A stretch of DNA of 64,000 nt from Intrasporangium oryzae NRRL B-24470 (GCF_000576595.1 NZ_AWSA01000008.1:1-64000); one strand, 5' to 3'. Numbered from the stretch's first letter, positions 11,782 to 20,401 are shown. Notes: generated from the sequence alone by a model not told the origin. Numbers and translations are program-made.

Positions 11782-12926
11782 CGCCGCCCCTCGCCTCGAT
11801 CGGCGATGAGGTCTCGGTCCTCGTCGTCGACGACCTCGAGCAGAACCGCAAGCTCATGCACGCGGTCCTCGAGCCCCGCGGTTTCACCGTGCTGTTGGCC
11901 GAGTCGGGCGAGGAGGCGCTCGCCGTCCTCGATAGGACGGCGGTGGATGTCGTCCTGCTCGACGTCCTCATGCCGGGCATGGACGGCTACGAGACGTGTG
12001 AGCGGATCAAGACAGGGACCGGGACCTCGCTGCTACCGGTGATCATGGTGACCGCGAGCGGAACCCAGCAGCGTCTGCGCGCGCTCGAGGTCGGGGCCGA
12101 CGACTTCATCACCAAGCCCTTCGACCAGGCCGAGCTGCTCGCTCGCGTCCGCTCGCTCGCACGGGTCAAGCGCCTCCACGACACCGTCATCGACCAGGCG
12201 AACGCCCTGGAGCAGTGGAACCGCGAGCTCGAGGAGCGGGTCTCCGCACAGGTCCGGTCCCTCGAGCGGCTCGGCCGCCTCCAGCGCTTCCTGTCGCCCC
12301 AGATCGCTCGCCTCATCGTCGAGAGTGGCGACGACTCGTTCCTCGAGTCCCACCGACGTGACATCACCGTCGTGTTCGCCGACCTGCGGGGCTTCACGGC
12401 ATTCGCCGAGACCTCGGAGCCGGAGGCCACGATGGCGGTGCTGCGCGACTACCACGCCGCGCTGGGCGAGCTCGTCTTCGCCTACGAGGGAACGCTCGAG
12501 CACTTCGCCGGCGACGGGCTCATGGTCTTCTTCAACGACCCCCCGCCCTGTGCCGACGCCCCGGAGCGGGCGGTCCGCATGGCGCTGGCGATGCGCCGCC
12601 GGGTGGCCGAGCTGGCTGAGGGCTGGCGCCGTGACGGGTACTCGCTCGGTTTCGGGGTGGGGATCGCCCAGGGCTTCGCGACCCTCGGCCGCGTCGGCTT
12701 CGAGGGCCGCTGGGACTACGCCGCGATCGGCACGGTGACCAACGTCGCTGCACGGCTCTGCTCCCAGGCGAGGGCAGACCAGGTCCTCATCAGCCCGCGC
12801 GTGCGGGCCGCGGTCAGCGAGGTCTTCGAGACGCGCGCGCTCGGGGCCATCGAGCTGCACGGGCTCGCCCGTCCGGTCGACGTCTTCGAAGTGCTCGGCG
12901 CAACAGGAAGGGAGGCGTCCTCATGA
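11778..12926 (+). CDS. REC-coupled class III nucleotide cyclase
   Basis: The 382-residue protein joins a receiver domain (Asp62 in LLDVLMPGMDG, Lys in ITKPFD) through a coiled segment (about 125-185) to a class III cyclase catalytic domain (about 190-335). Metal-binding Asp202 (FADLRGF) and Asp246 (AGDG) and the transition-state pair Asn322 and Arg326 (NVAAR) are present. The two purine-selecting positions differ from textbook adenylyl cyclases: His242 stands where Lys is usual and Thr319 where Asp is usual, so cAMP versus cGMP cannot be assigned from sequence. ATGA overlap links it to the response regulator; ATGA overlap also links it to the ligase gene. Confidence 0.92.
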   Translation: MTPPLASIGDEVSVLVVDDLEQNRKLMHAVLEPRGFTVLLAESGEEALAVLDRTAVDVVLLDVLMPGMDGYETCERIKTGTGTSLLPVIMVTASGTQQRLRALEVGADDFITKPFDQAELLARVRSLARVKRLHDTVIDQANALEQWNRELEERVSAQVRSLERLGRLQRFLSPQIARLIVESGDDSFLESHRRDITVVFADLRGFTAFAETSEPEATMAVLRDYHAALGELVFAYEGTLEHFAGDGLMVFFNDPPPCADAPERAVRMALAMRRRVAELAEGWRRDGYSLGFGVGIAQGFATLGRVGFEGRWDYAAIGTVTNVAARLCSQARADQVLISPRVRAAVSEVFETRALGAIELHGLARPVDVFEVLGATGREASS

Positions 12927-14554
12927 GCATGCGGACATCGCCAGCACGGCCGACAGCAGGGGCTGCAGCAGGGGCTCCAGCAGGGGCTGCAGGGGCGCCG
13001 ACGGCAGGACCGCTGCTGGACGACCTGGACGAGGCAGGACGCTACGCAGCCTTCGACGTGCTGCAGGCCCGCCTGCCCGACGTCTGGCGGCTGGTGGGGA
13101 CCGGCGCCCCGAGCGAGTCGGTGGTGGTCGTGCCCTCGATGACCGTCAACCGGGTCGCGGGGACGGCGGGAGCGGTCAACCAGGCCCTCGAGGAGCGGCT
13201 CCTCTTCCTGCTGCTCCTGCTCCGGCAGCCGCACCTGCGCATGATCTACGTCTCCTCGATGCCCGTCGACCCGCAGATCATCGAGTACTACCTGTCGCTC
13301 CTGCCCGGGGTCATCCCGAGCCATGCGCGGGCGAGGCTCACACTCTTCTCCGTCGGTGACGGGTCGGGGACGCCGCTCACCGACAAGCTGCTCGCGCGCC
13401 CCCGGATGCTCGCGGAGCTCGCGTCGCTCGTGCCTGACCGCGCGAGCAGCCATCTCATCCCCTACACGAGCACGACGCGGGAACGTGACCTCGCCCTGCA
13501 GCTGGGGATCCCCATGTATGCCGCTGACCCCCGCCACTTCCCCTACGGCACCAAGTCGGGGTGCCGCAGACTCTTCGCCGAGTCCGGGGTGGCGCATCCC
13601 GAGGGCGCCGAGGACCTCCACTCCGTCGAGGACGTCGTCGTGGCCCTCGTCGGGCTGCGCTCGTCGAGGCCAAGGTCAGACTGGGCGATGGTCAAGCTCG
13701 ACGAGGGCACGTCGGGCTCCGGCAACGCGCTGGTGGACCTGCGGGGCATCGAGCCGACCGCGCCCGATGCCTACGCTCAGGTCGAGTCGCGCGTCCGGGC
13801 GATGCAGCTCGAGGACGAGACCATCGGCCTCGACGACTACCTCGCCAAGCTCGCGGAGCGCGGGGGCATCGTCGAGGAGCGCATCGTCGGCGATGAGCTG
13901 AGGAGCCCGAGCGTCCAGCTGCGGGTGACCCCCCTGGGAGACCTGGAGCTCCTGTCGACCCACGACCAGGTCCTCGGCGGCCCGACCGGTCAGGCCTACC
14001 TGGGTGCGCGTTTCCCGGCCGACCCGGCATACGCCATGACCATCACCGAGGCGGCCCGTCGCGTGGGGGAGCGGCTGGCCGCTGCCGGGGTGATCGGCCG
14101 CTTCGCCCTCGACTTCGTCGTGGTGCGCCACGGCGACACCTGGGAGGCCCACGCCATCGAGGTCAACCTGCGCAAGGGTGGCACGACCCATCCGTTCCTC
14201 ACGCTGCAGTTCCTGACGGACGGCGCGTACGAGCCAGCCTCTGCGCACTTCCTCACTCCCTCGGGCGAGGAGCGACACCTCGTCGCGACCGACCACCTCC
14301 AGGACGAGGCGCTCAAGGGGCTGCGAGTGGCCGACCTCTTCGATCTCGTCGCCCGGGCCGGTCTCCAGTTCGACCCGGCGCGTCAGGTCGGCATCGTGTT
14401 CCACATGATCAGCAGCATCACCGAGTGCGGCCGGGTCGGGATGACCGCCATCGGAGCAACGCCAGACTCCGCCCAGGATGTGTTCGACCGGGCGGAGTCG
14501 GCGCTCCTGGCCGAGGCGCGGGCCTCGCTCGCGCCCCGGGAGCTCCCCCTGTGA
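12923..14554 (+). CDS. ATP-grasp peptide ligase, PGM1-related
   Basis: The 543-residue product has a low-complexity Ala/Gly/Pro start (encoded by 12-base CAGCAGGGGCTG-like repeats near 12955-12995), then a conserved region with VVVVPSMTVNR, YVSSMPVDPQIIEYY, and an ATP-grasp core: MVKLDEGTSGSGNALV (nucleotide-binding lysine), EERIVG, and the metal-binding IEVNLRKGGTTHP near residue 413. This is the layout of the PGM1 family, named for the pheganomycin peptide ligase that joins carboxylates to peptide amines. Substrate is unknown; no obvious precursor peptide gene is seen. ATG 12923 overlaps the cyclase stop, which ties it to the signalling operon. Confidence 0.88.
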   Translation: MSMRTSPARPTAGAAAGAPAGAAGAPTAGPLLDDLDEAGRYAAFDVLQARLPDVWRLVGTGAPSESVVVVPSMTVNRVAGTAGAVNQALEERLLFLLLLLRQPHLRMIYVSSMPVDPQIIEYYLSLLPGVIPSHARARLTLFSVGDGSGTPLTDKLLARPRMLAELASLVPDRASSHLIPYTSTTRERDLALQLGIPMYAADPRHFPYGTKSGCRRLFAESGVAHPEGAEDLHSVEDVVVALVGLRSSRPRSDWAMVKLDEGTSGSGNALVDLRGIEPTAPDAYAQVESRVRAMQLEDETIGLDDYLAKLAERGGIVEERIVGDELRSPSVQLRVTPLGDLELLSTHDQVLGGPTGQAYLGARFPADPAYAMTITEAARRVGERLAAAGVIGRFALDFVVVRHGDTWEAHAIEVNLRKGGTTHPFLTLQFLTDGAYEPASAHFLTPSGEERHLVATDHLQDEALKGLRVADLFDLVARAGLQFDPARQVGIVFHMISSITECGRVGMTAIGATPDSAQDVFDRAESALLAEARASLAPRELPL

Positions 14555-14570
14555 GCCGTGGGGCGGGGCA

Positions 14571-14780
14571 TCACGGCGCGATGGACGCCGAGTGGATGAG
14601 CGCCCCGACCAGGGCCTGGTGCCACGTGAGCGGCACGGTGTGGGCCCGCATCGATGCGCCTCCACACCCGCATTCCCACGTCCACCCACCCGCCGGCTCG
14701 CGCAGCACCGTCGGGTGGTGGTGGGCGCGGTCGACCCGGTGCTCGGGTCGTCGAGCGTCATGTCGATCGACCGTCTCCAT
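14571..14780 (-). CDS. Small Cys/His-containing protein, unknown function
   Basis: A 69-residue product can be read from ATG 14780, preceded by GGAGAGG at 8 bases; GTG 14807 would add nine residues. The C-terminal half, WTWECGCGGASMRAHTVPLT then WHQALVGALIHSAS, is compact and has a CxC pair with nearby His residues. It lies in the 367-base space between the ligase (stop 14554, convergent) and the CRP-like gene (divergent). GC-rich third positions and the convincing ribosome site argue for a real gene, but I recognise no named family. Confidence 0.5.
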   Translation of the reverse strand: METVDRHDARRPEHRVDRAHHHPTVLREPAGGWTWECGCGGASMRAHTVPLTWHQALVGALIHSASIAP

Positions 14781-14921
14781 CTCGATCACCTCTCCGGACT
14801 CCGTCACCTCGAGTTCGAGGTGTCTCCTCGACCATCCCGCCGCGGAGCTTCACCGTCTGTGCGCGCCGCGACACACCGGACGTGCTCGCCGGCACGCAGC
14901 CCGGCATTCGGGAGGCTCACG

Positions 14922-15668
14922 GTGACGGTCGACTTCGGCCTGCTCGGGCGTCTCGATCCCGAGGACCGACGGCGAGTGGTCGGTCGGATGCACCGCGGGC
15001 TCTATGCCGCGGGAGAGGTCGTCTTCCACGAGGGTGACCCGGCCGACACGGTCCACTTCGTCGTCGAGGGACGGGTCGTCGCCCGCCGGTCGTCCGAGTC
15101 GGGTGACCGCCTGGCCTACGCCGTCATCGGGCCGGGTGAGACGTTCGGCGAGCTGGCCATGCTCGCCCCGGACCGCCGCCGCACGACGACGATCCAGGCC
15201 TTCGAGCCCACGGTCACCATGGCGTTGTCGTACGGGGACTTCGCGCGGCTCCGCTCGGACCATCCGTCGGTGGAGCGTCTCCTCGAGTCGCTGCTCGCGG
15301 AGCGCGTGGCTCGGTTGACCGACGGCCTCATGGAGGCGCTCCACGTCCCGGCCGACCGGCGGGTCGCTCGGCGGCTTGTCGAGCTCTGCCGGTTGTACGC
15401 CCCCGGACCGGAGGTGATGACCGCCGTCGTACCCCTGACCCAGACGGACGTGTCCGAGCTCTCCGGTGTGACCCGCCCGACCGCCAACCGCGTGCTGCGC
15501 GGGCTGGCGGCCATCGGCGTCCTGGAGCTGTCGCGGGGGTCGATCACGGTGATCGACCCGGCGGCCCTGAGGCGGCACGCGGGTCTCCCGTCCGAGAGAG
15601 ACTCTGTGGCGACCCGGTCACCCAACGGCGGTCGAGCCTCACGGCCGGTCGCTGAGCCACGGTCCTGA
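14922..15668 (+). CDS. CRP/FNR-family transcriptional regulator
   Basis: The 248-residue product starts at GTG 14922 with GGGAGG 6-7 bases upstream. An N-terminal cyclic-nucleotide-binding fold (about 1-120) shows GEVVFHEGDPADTVHFVVEG and the phosphate-binding-cassette-like GPGETFGELAMLAPDRRRTTT, which retains the GE...RR/T pattern of cNMP binders. A dimerisation helix and a winged HTH follow (LTQTDVSELSGVTRPTANRV, about 175-195). It lies directly downstream of the cyclase operon, so it is a candidate reader of that cyclase's product. A short basic tail ends the protein. Confidence 0.92.
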   Translation: MTVDFGLLGRLDPEDRRRVVGRMHRGLYAAGEVVFHEGDPADTVHFVVEGRVVARRSSESGDRLAYAVIGPGETFGELAMLAPDRRRTTTIQAFEPTVTMALSYGDFARLRSDHPSVERLLESLLAERVARLTDGLMEALHVPADRRVARRLVELCRLYAPGPEVMTAVVPLTQTDVSELSGVTRPTANRVLRGLAAIGVLELSRGSITVIDPAALRRHAGLPSERDSVATRSPNGGRASRPVAEPRS

Positions 15669-15720
15669 CGTGAGGCTCCTGCCCAGCCCCGCGCCCCCAT
15701 TCCCCGCGCCGGGCGGTGGG

Positions 15721-16176
15721 TCAGTCGTCCGTGACTCGACCGCGGCCGGCCTTGACCTGGCCGCGGCGTTTCTTCGCCTCGATACGCCTGCTCTGGGACC
15801 CCCGGGTCGGCTTCGTCGCGCGACGCGCCGGCGGTGGCGGCGCGAGCCCCTCCCGGAGCAGCGCCGCGAGGCGTTCGCGCGCCGCGGCGCGGTTGCGCAG
15901 CTGGGCCCGGTGCTCGGAGGCGACGATCGAGATCCGTCCGGCGATGAGTCGCCCGGCCCACGCCTCCGCGAGCCGGTCCCGCTGGGCCTCGCTCAGGGCT
16001 GACGAGCTGGCCGGCTCGAAGAGCAGCTCGACCCGGCTGTCGGTCGTGTTGACGCCCTGACCGCCCGGTCCGGACGACCGGCTGAACCGCTCCACCAGCT
16101 CGGCAGCGGGGATGACCAGTCCGCGACGCAGCCCGGGCCCGGGCGCGACGACGAGGTCTCGACCCGGCTCGCCCAT
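15721..16176 (-). CDS. arfB: Alternative ribosome-rescue factor ArfB (peptidyl-tRNA hydrolase)
   Basis: The 151-residue protein has the RF1-like GGQ loop (SSGPGGQGVNTTDSRVEL, Gly-Gly-Gln at 38-40) and a basic C-terminal tail of about 25 residues (ARRATKPTRGSQSRR onward) that in ArfB/YaeJ inserts into the empty mRNA channel of stalled ribosomes. It hydrolyses peptidyl-tRNA on nonstop complexes. Lack of a codon-recognition domain and the short length separate it from RF1/RF2. ATG 16176 was chosen; the upstream open frame is not conserved-looking. It ends 52 bases from the convergent CRP gene. Confidence 0.92.
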   Translation of the reverse strand: MGEPGRDLVVAPGPGLRRGLVIPAAELVERFSRSSGPGGQGVNTTDSRVELLFEPASSSALSEAQRDRLAEAWAGRLIAGRISIVASEHRAQLRNRAAARERLAALLREGLAPPPPARRATKPTRGSQSRRIEAKKRRGQVKAGRGRVTDD

Positions 16177-16250
16177 GTCCCCAGTCTGGACCGGCGACGG
16201 CGCCCCCGTCGCGCGGATTGCGGCCGGGGGACGTCCGGGGTCGGGACCTG

Positions 16251-17201
16251 TCAGCCGGTGCGACGCCGGTTGTCCGGCTCGTCCTCGGACGGCTGCCCCT
16301 CCGGACGGGCGCCGGGGGGTGTCGTGCCGGTGGCGATGAACTCGTCGAGCACGGCCGAGAAACGCTCCGGCTGCTCGAGGTGCGGAAAGTGTCCCGCCCC
16401 CTCGAACAGGACGACGCGGGCGTCGGGGAACACCTCGTGCGCCCGGTTCGCGTGCCCGACCGGGATCATCCGGTCGCGGGTCCCCCAGACGACGAGAGTC
16501 GGGATCGGGGCGCCCGAAGGCAGGTGCCCGCGGGCACTGACGGTCTGGCCCCCCGGGTCGATGACGGCGCGCGTCGTGGCGAGGAAGGCCCGGCGGCTCT
16601 CCGCGTCGGAGAGCGATGTGAAACCCTGCCACGCCGCCGAGGCATCGGCACCCGCGCGCCAGCCGAACCAGGAGGCGACGTGGCCGATCCCCTCGACGCG
16701 CTCGCGGACCCAGCTCGAGGCGATGACAGGGAGCACCAGCTCGGCCCCGGGCAGGGTCGCAGAGCGCAGCAGCGGGCTGACCGTCCGGCCGAGGCCCCCG
16801 GTCGCGACGAGGACGAGCCGCTCCACCCGCTGCGGGAACAGGTAGCAGAACTGCATCGCGATGCCGCCGCCGAGCGAGTGGCCGACGAGCGTCACGCGGT
16901 CGATGCCGAGCAGGTCGATGAGGTCGCGCAGCACCGCGGCGTGGGCACCGAGCGAGTAGTCGCCCACGGGCTTGGCCGAGGCGCCGTGGCCGAAGAGGTC
17001 AGGGATGACGACCCGGTGCCGGTCGTCGAGCTTGTCGACGAGATGCGTCCAGTTCTCGTGCGAGCCGAGCAGCCCGTGGATGAAGAGGATCGCCGGGCCC
17101 GTCCCACTGTCGACGTAGGAGAGGTCGTGCCCGTGCAGGGCCGTCAGCCGGACGGTCGGGGGCGTCCGGCCTCCGGGACCCGGCGCCGGTGACGACGTCA
17201 T
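16251..17201 (-). CDS. Alpha/beta hydrolase
   Basis: The 316-residue product begins at ATG 17201, preceded by AGGAGG at 8 bases. It has the oxyanion HGLLG (42-46), nucleophile elbow GHSLGG with Ser109, an acidic residue in WGTRDRMIP and catalytic His in GAGHFPHLEQP. These match the broad hydrolase family that includes esterases, epoxide hydrolases and meta-cleavage product hydrolases. The lid region does not allow a substrate call. A hydrophilic 25-residue tail ends the protein. It is 75 bases downstream of nothing on its own strand and probably monocistronic. Confidence 0.88.
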   Translation of the reverse strand: MTSSPAPGPGGRTPPTVRLTALHGHDLSYVDSGTGPAILFIHGLLGSHENWTHLVDKLDDRHRVVIPDLFGHGASAKPVGDYSLGAHAAVLRDLIDLLGIDRVTLVGHSLGGGIAMQFCYLFPQRVERLVLVATGGLGRTVSPLLRSATLPGAELVLPVIASSWVRERVEGIGHVASWFGWRAGADASAAWQGFTSLSDAESRRAFLATTRAVIDPGGQTVSARGHLPSGAPIPTLVVWGTRDRMIPVGHANRAHEVFPDARVVLFEGAGHFPHLEQPERFSAVLDEFIATGTTPPGARPEGQPSEDEPDNRRRTG

Positions 17202-17328
17202 GCCGATCGACCTCCTGAGGCTCGCTCTCCCTTCCCAGCCTGCCCCTTCCGGCGACGCGTTCGCCACTGCCGGTGCCCGACGTCACAGGGGGTGCCGCCC
17301 GCACGGGTCGGTTCGGGCGGCATCCAGC

Positions 17329-18549
17329 TCAGCCGTTCGTGAGCACCCAGGACACGCTCGGCAGGTCGGAGGGCGCGCCCTGGTCGCGCGGTGACCCGAC
17401 GACGGTGCACGTCCCGTCGAGGGTGCAGCGCACGAGCGCGTTCTGCCGAGACTCGGTCTCCTCGAAGGAGAAGGTCACGGCGGTCTCGGCCTCGTTCATC
17501 GTCGCCGACCACGCACCCGTGCCCTCCGGTGTCGTCCCGAGGACCACCCGCGCGTCGTCGGCCCTCGCGATCGCCAGACCGGCCGGCCCGGCACCGTCGA
17601 GGGTGTACGTCCCGAGGATGAAGGTGCCCTTGGGCGAGAACGACAGCGGGGCGAAGCCGCCGCACGCAGTCCACACGGTCGTCGGCGCGGCCGGTCCGAG
17701 GTCGAGCAGCGCGTAGCACACGTCGGGCCCAGCGAGACCCGACTGCGTCAGCACGAGCGCGCGACGCCCGCTCGCGTCGACATCCCGGACCGTCCCGTCG
17801 AGGCGACGAACGGCGCCGGTCGCGCTGTCCCACTCGACGGTGCCGGACCCGTCCTGCGGGAGGGCGTAGACCCTGCCGCCGGCGACGACCCGTGGAGTAC
17901 CCACCCCGGCGCGGCGGGCCAGCTCGGCGCCGCTCGCGTCCATGACGTGCACGACGGCGTCTCCGCTGGTCCAGGCGATCCGGGCACCGTCGCGGCTCGC
18001 GACGGCGACGCTGCCGGCGGGCAGCGTGGTGAGGACCATCCCGGAGCCATCGACGACGTACGGCCGCGTGTCGGGGCCCCACTGCCCCTGGACGAGGACG
18101 CCTCCGCCGGCGAGACGCGACACGACGGCATACCCGCTGGCGATGGGCAGGCGGACGCTGCGGTCACCGTCGTGGAGGACGCCGTCGACGGCATACGCGA
18201 CCTCGGGGACCCCGGTCGCGGGCCCGAGCTTCGGGACGGCGTTGACTAGGGGCCGGTTGGCGGACCGGTAGGTGGGTGGGGGGCCGGCCCGGGTGGGTTC
18301 CGGCGACGCGGTCGAGGCCTGGCTCGTCGGTCCGGCCGGCATGGGCGTCGGACCCCCGCCACCTGCCGACCACAGCACGGGGATGGCCACGGCGACGACG
18401 GCCGCCGCGGCTGCCGCCCCCGCGACGATCCGCTGGCGGCCCCGCCGCCGGTCGAGGGCGATGGCCCGGCCGGCGAAGTCACCCGTGACGTGGACGTGGT
18501 CCGCCTCCTCGCGCAGGGCGGCCCGCAGCTCGAGGTCGTTCATGCTCAC
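17329..18549 (-). CDS. Membrane-anchored beta-propeller-like protein, likely partner of the ECF sigma factor
   Basis: The 406-residue product starts at GTG 18549 (AAGGAGG 7 bases upstream), overlapping the sigma factor stop by 4 bases. Residues 1-40 are cytoplasmic and charged (LELRAALREEADHVHVTGDF), one TM helix follows (about 41-60, IVAGAAAAAAVVAVAIPVLW), then a Pro/Thr-rich linker and an extracytoplasmic domain with repeated short beta motifs (VVDGSGMVLTTLPAGS, VHVMDASGAEL, and similar), suggesting a propeller. A cytoplasmic tail, one helix and an external sensor fused to a sigma operon is the usual layout of an anti-sigma factor, but no ZAS motif is seen, so the role is inferred. Confidence 0.78.
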   Translation of the reverse strand: MSMNDLELRAALREEADHVHVTGDFAGRAIALDRRRGRQRIVAGAAAAAAVVAVAIPVLWSAGGGGPTPMPAGPTSQASTASPEPTRAGPPPTYRSANRPLVNAVPKLGPATGVPEVAYAVDGVLHDGDRSVRLPIASGYAVVSRLAGGGVLVQGQWGPDTRPYVVDGSGMVLTTLPAGSVAVASRDGARIAWTSGDAVVHVMDASGAELARRAGVGTPRVVAGGRVYALPQDGSGTVEWDSATGAVRRLDGTVRDVDASGRRALVLTQSGLAGPDVCYALLDLGPAAPTTVWTACGGFAPLSFSPKGTFILGTYTLDGAGPAGLAIARADDARVVLGTTPEGTGAWSATMNEAETAVTFSFEETESRQNALVRCTLDGTCTVVGSPRDQGAPSDLPSVSWVLTNG

Positions 18550-19040
18550 GGCATGACCTCCTTCATCGTGGTCCGGAGTGCTTTGAGGGCACGGCTCGTG
18601 TGGCTCTTGACGGTGCCGACGGAGCAGCCGAGGACGGCGGCCGTCTGGGCCTCGGTCAGGTCCTCGTAGTAGCGCAGGACGATCGCCGCCCGCTGCTGCC
18701 GGGGGAGCGAGCGCACGAGGGTCCGCAGGTCGTTGTCGGGGTGCTCGTCGGCGGGCGCCGGGGGGTCGGCATACGTGATGAGGTCGCTCCCCGTGACCTC
18801 CTGGTGGCGCCAGGTCCGGCGCCACCAGGAGCGGTGCTCGTTGACGATGACCTGGCGGACGTACGCGTCGGGCGAGTCGTGGATGCTGTCCCACTTCCGG
18901 TACACCTTGGCGAGCGCCGACTGGACGAGGTCCTCCGCCGAGTGCGTGTCGCCCGTGAGCAGGTAGGCGAATCGGGCGAGGTGGCGCTGCCGCGCCTGCA
19001 CGTATGCCGTGAAGTCGGCTTCGCGTTCGGGGTTTCCCAC
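18546..19040 (-). CDS. ECF RNA polymerase sigma factor, SigE family
   Basis: The 164-residue product has region 2 (FTAYVQARQRHLARFAYLL, DTHSAEDLVQSALAKVYRKW) and region 4 (LPRQQRAAIVLRYYEDLTEA, then VLGCSVGTVKSHTSRALKAL with the HTH). No extra C-terminal domain is present. This matches the actinobacterial SigE-family ECF sigma factors. GTG 19040 was preferred because GAGGGA lies 6 bases upstream; GTG 19073 would add 11 residues without a clear ribosome site. It is translationally coupled to the membrane protein downstream, which may control it. Confidence 0.9.
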   Translation of the reverse strand: MGNPEREADFTAYVQARQRHLARFAYLLTGDTHSAEDLVQSALAKVYRKWDSIHDSPDAYVRQVIVNEHRSWWRRTWRHQEVTGSDLITYADPPAPADEHPDNDLRTLVRSLPRQQRAAIVLRYYEDLTEAQTAAVLGCSVGTVKSHTSRALKALRTTMKEVMP

Positions 19041-19167
19041 GGTCGTTCCCTCGTCGGTGTGCCAGGACGTCACCCATACGCTTCCAGCGGCACGGATGGT
19101 TGTCAGCGACTTCTCAGGGAACGGTCAGTGAGGGGGGCGCGGGCAGCACCCTCGCAAGGCACCTCGG

Positions 19168-19542
19168 ATGGCAGACTCCGGGCATGACCCGCGACACGTC
19201 CACGGTCCCGACCTCGTGATCTACCACCTGGCGGAGGCGACCGAATGGGAGGCCGCTCTGCGGGAGGGGTCCTACACCCGGTCCACGCTCGGTCGCTCGC
19301 TCGAGCAGGAGGGCTTCGTCCACGCCTCCTCGGCCGAGCAGTGGCCGGTGGTGCGCCGACGGTTCTACGCCGGGGTCGAGGGGCCGCTCGTCCTCCTCGA
19401 GATCGACGAGTCGCTGGTCGGCGCTCCGGTCGTCCACGAGGTCGGGGACCCCGCGACCGGGGAGACCTTCCCGCACGTCTACGGCCCGATCCCGGTCTCC
19501 GCGGTGGTGGCCACGAGTCGGCTCGAGCCGCCGCACGGCTGA
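19168..19542 (+). CDS. DUF952 family protein
   Basis: The product (124 residues from ATG 19168) contains the DUF952 core: IYHLAEATEWEAALREGSYT, EGFVHASSAEQWPVVRRRFY, LVLLEIDESLVGAPVVHEV, and FPHVYGPIPVSAVV. This small fold resembles glutathione-S-transferase-associated or NADAR-like domains in databases but has no proven reaction. GTG 19216, directly before the conserved IYHLAEA, is an equally possible start and overlaps the stop of a 12-codon frame beginning at ATG 19184. The stop codon lies within a short tandem repeat. Confidence 0.82.
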   Translation: MADSGHDPRHVHGPDLVIYHLAEATEWEAALREGSYTRSTLGRSLEQEGFVHASSAEQWPVVRRRFYAGVEGPLVLLEIDESLVGAPVVHEVGDPATGETFPHVYGPIPVSAVVATSRLEPPHG

Positions 19543-19571
19543 GCCGCCGCACGGCTGAGCCGCCGACGGCT
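19525..19571. repeat. Short tandem repeat spanning the DUF952 stop
   Basis: GAGCCGCCGCACGGCT occurs twice (19525-19540, 19541-19556) and once with one base missing (19557-19571), a 16-base period. The DUF952 stop codon TGA falls at the junction of the first two copies. Confidence 0.85.
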
Positions 19572-19669
19572 GAGCCTCCGCCGGGGGCGAGGATCGGCCC
19601 CGCGCGGGGCGGCTCGGATCGGGTACCGGACCGTGTGTCGGACAGGGGTCCGATGCGTTGAGGGTTCAA

Positions 19670-19695
19670 GGAACAGATTCGGCCTCCCGTCTGTT
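19670..19695 (+). promoter_or_regulatory. SigR/SigH-type promoter (GGAAC-N18-GTT)
   Basis: GGAAC at 19670-19674 and GTT at 19693-19695 are separated by exactly 18 bases, the consensus of thiol-oxidative-stress sigma factors SigR (Streptomyces) and SigH (Mycobacterium). It lies about 60 bases before a gene whose Mycobacterium tuberculosis relative Rv2466c is known to belong to the SigH regulon, which makes a chance match less likely. Confidence 0.72.
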
Positions 19696-19753
19696 GCCCG
19701 AAAGGCGACCAAGGCAGGCGAATCCTGCCCAGGCCCCACAGATCGGAGACATC

Positions 19754-20401
19754 GTGACCACGACCACAATCGCTGAGACCGCCGAGAGCACCGAGCAGAC
19801 CCGCGACCGGGCGGACTTCTGGTTCGACCCCATGTGCCCCTTCTGCTGGATCACCTCCCGGTGGATCCTCGAGGTTGAGAAGGTCCGCCCCATCGACGTG
19901 TCGTTCCACGTCATGAGCCTCGCCGTCCTCAACGAGGACCAGGACGTCCCCGACACCTACCGCGAGATGCTCGACCGCGCCTGGGGCCCGGTCCGCGTCG
20001 CGATCGCCGCGGCCGAGCAGCACGGCGACGAGATCCTCGGGGACCTCTACGCGGCGATGGGGCGACGCATCCACAACGAGGGCAACAAGGACCTGGCGGC
20101 CGTCGTGTCCGAGTCGCTCGCCGAGGTCGGGCTCCCGGCCGAGCTGGCCGACGCCGCTGACTCGACCGACTACGACGAGGCCCTCCGCGCGAGCCACCAC
20201 GCGGGCATGGACAAGGTCGGCAAGGGCGTCGGCACGCCGACGATCCACGTCAACGGCGTCGCCTTCTTCGGCCCGGTCATCACCCGCATCCCGCGCGGCG
20301 AGGAGGCCGGCCGGCTCTGGGACGCCACGGTGACCCTGGCGAGCTTCCCGTACTTCTTCGAGATCAAGCGTGAGCGGACCGACTCGCTCCACTTCGACTG
20401 A
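19754..20401 (+). CDS. Mycothiol-dependent nitroreductase, Rv2466c/DsbA family
   Basis: The 215-residue cytoplasmic protein aligns by eye over its full length with Rv2466c of M. tuberculosis: [20 protein letters not shown] with the CPFC redox motif near residues 27-30, [42 protein letters not shown], and [19 protein letters not shown]. The family has a thioredoxin fold with helical insert, uses mycothiol and mycoredoxin, and reduces nitro compounds. GTG 19754 has GGAG 5 bases upstream. An oxidative-stress promoter lies upstream. Confidence 0.93.
   Translation: MTTTTIAETAESTEQTRDRADFWFDPMCPFCWITSRWILEVEKVRPIDVSFHVMSLAVLNEDQDVPDTYREMLDRAWGPVRVAIAAAEQHGDEILGDLYAAMGRRIHNEGNKDLAAVVSESLAEVGLPAELADAADSTDYDEALRASHHAGMDKVGKGVGTPTIHVNGVAFFGPVITRIPRGEEAGRLWDATVTLASFPYFFEIKRERTDSLHFD

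Noticed and set aside
19184..19219. Twelve-codon leader peptide before the DUF952 core
   Set aside because: The short frame ends by overlapping GTG 19216, which hints at coupling, but there is no ribosome site and the ATG 19168 start explains the region without it.
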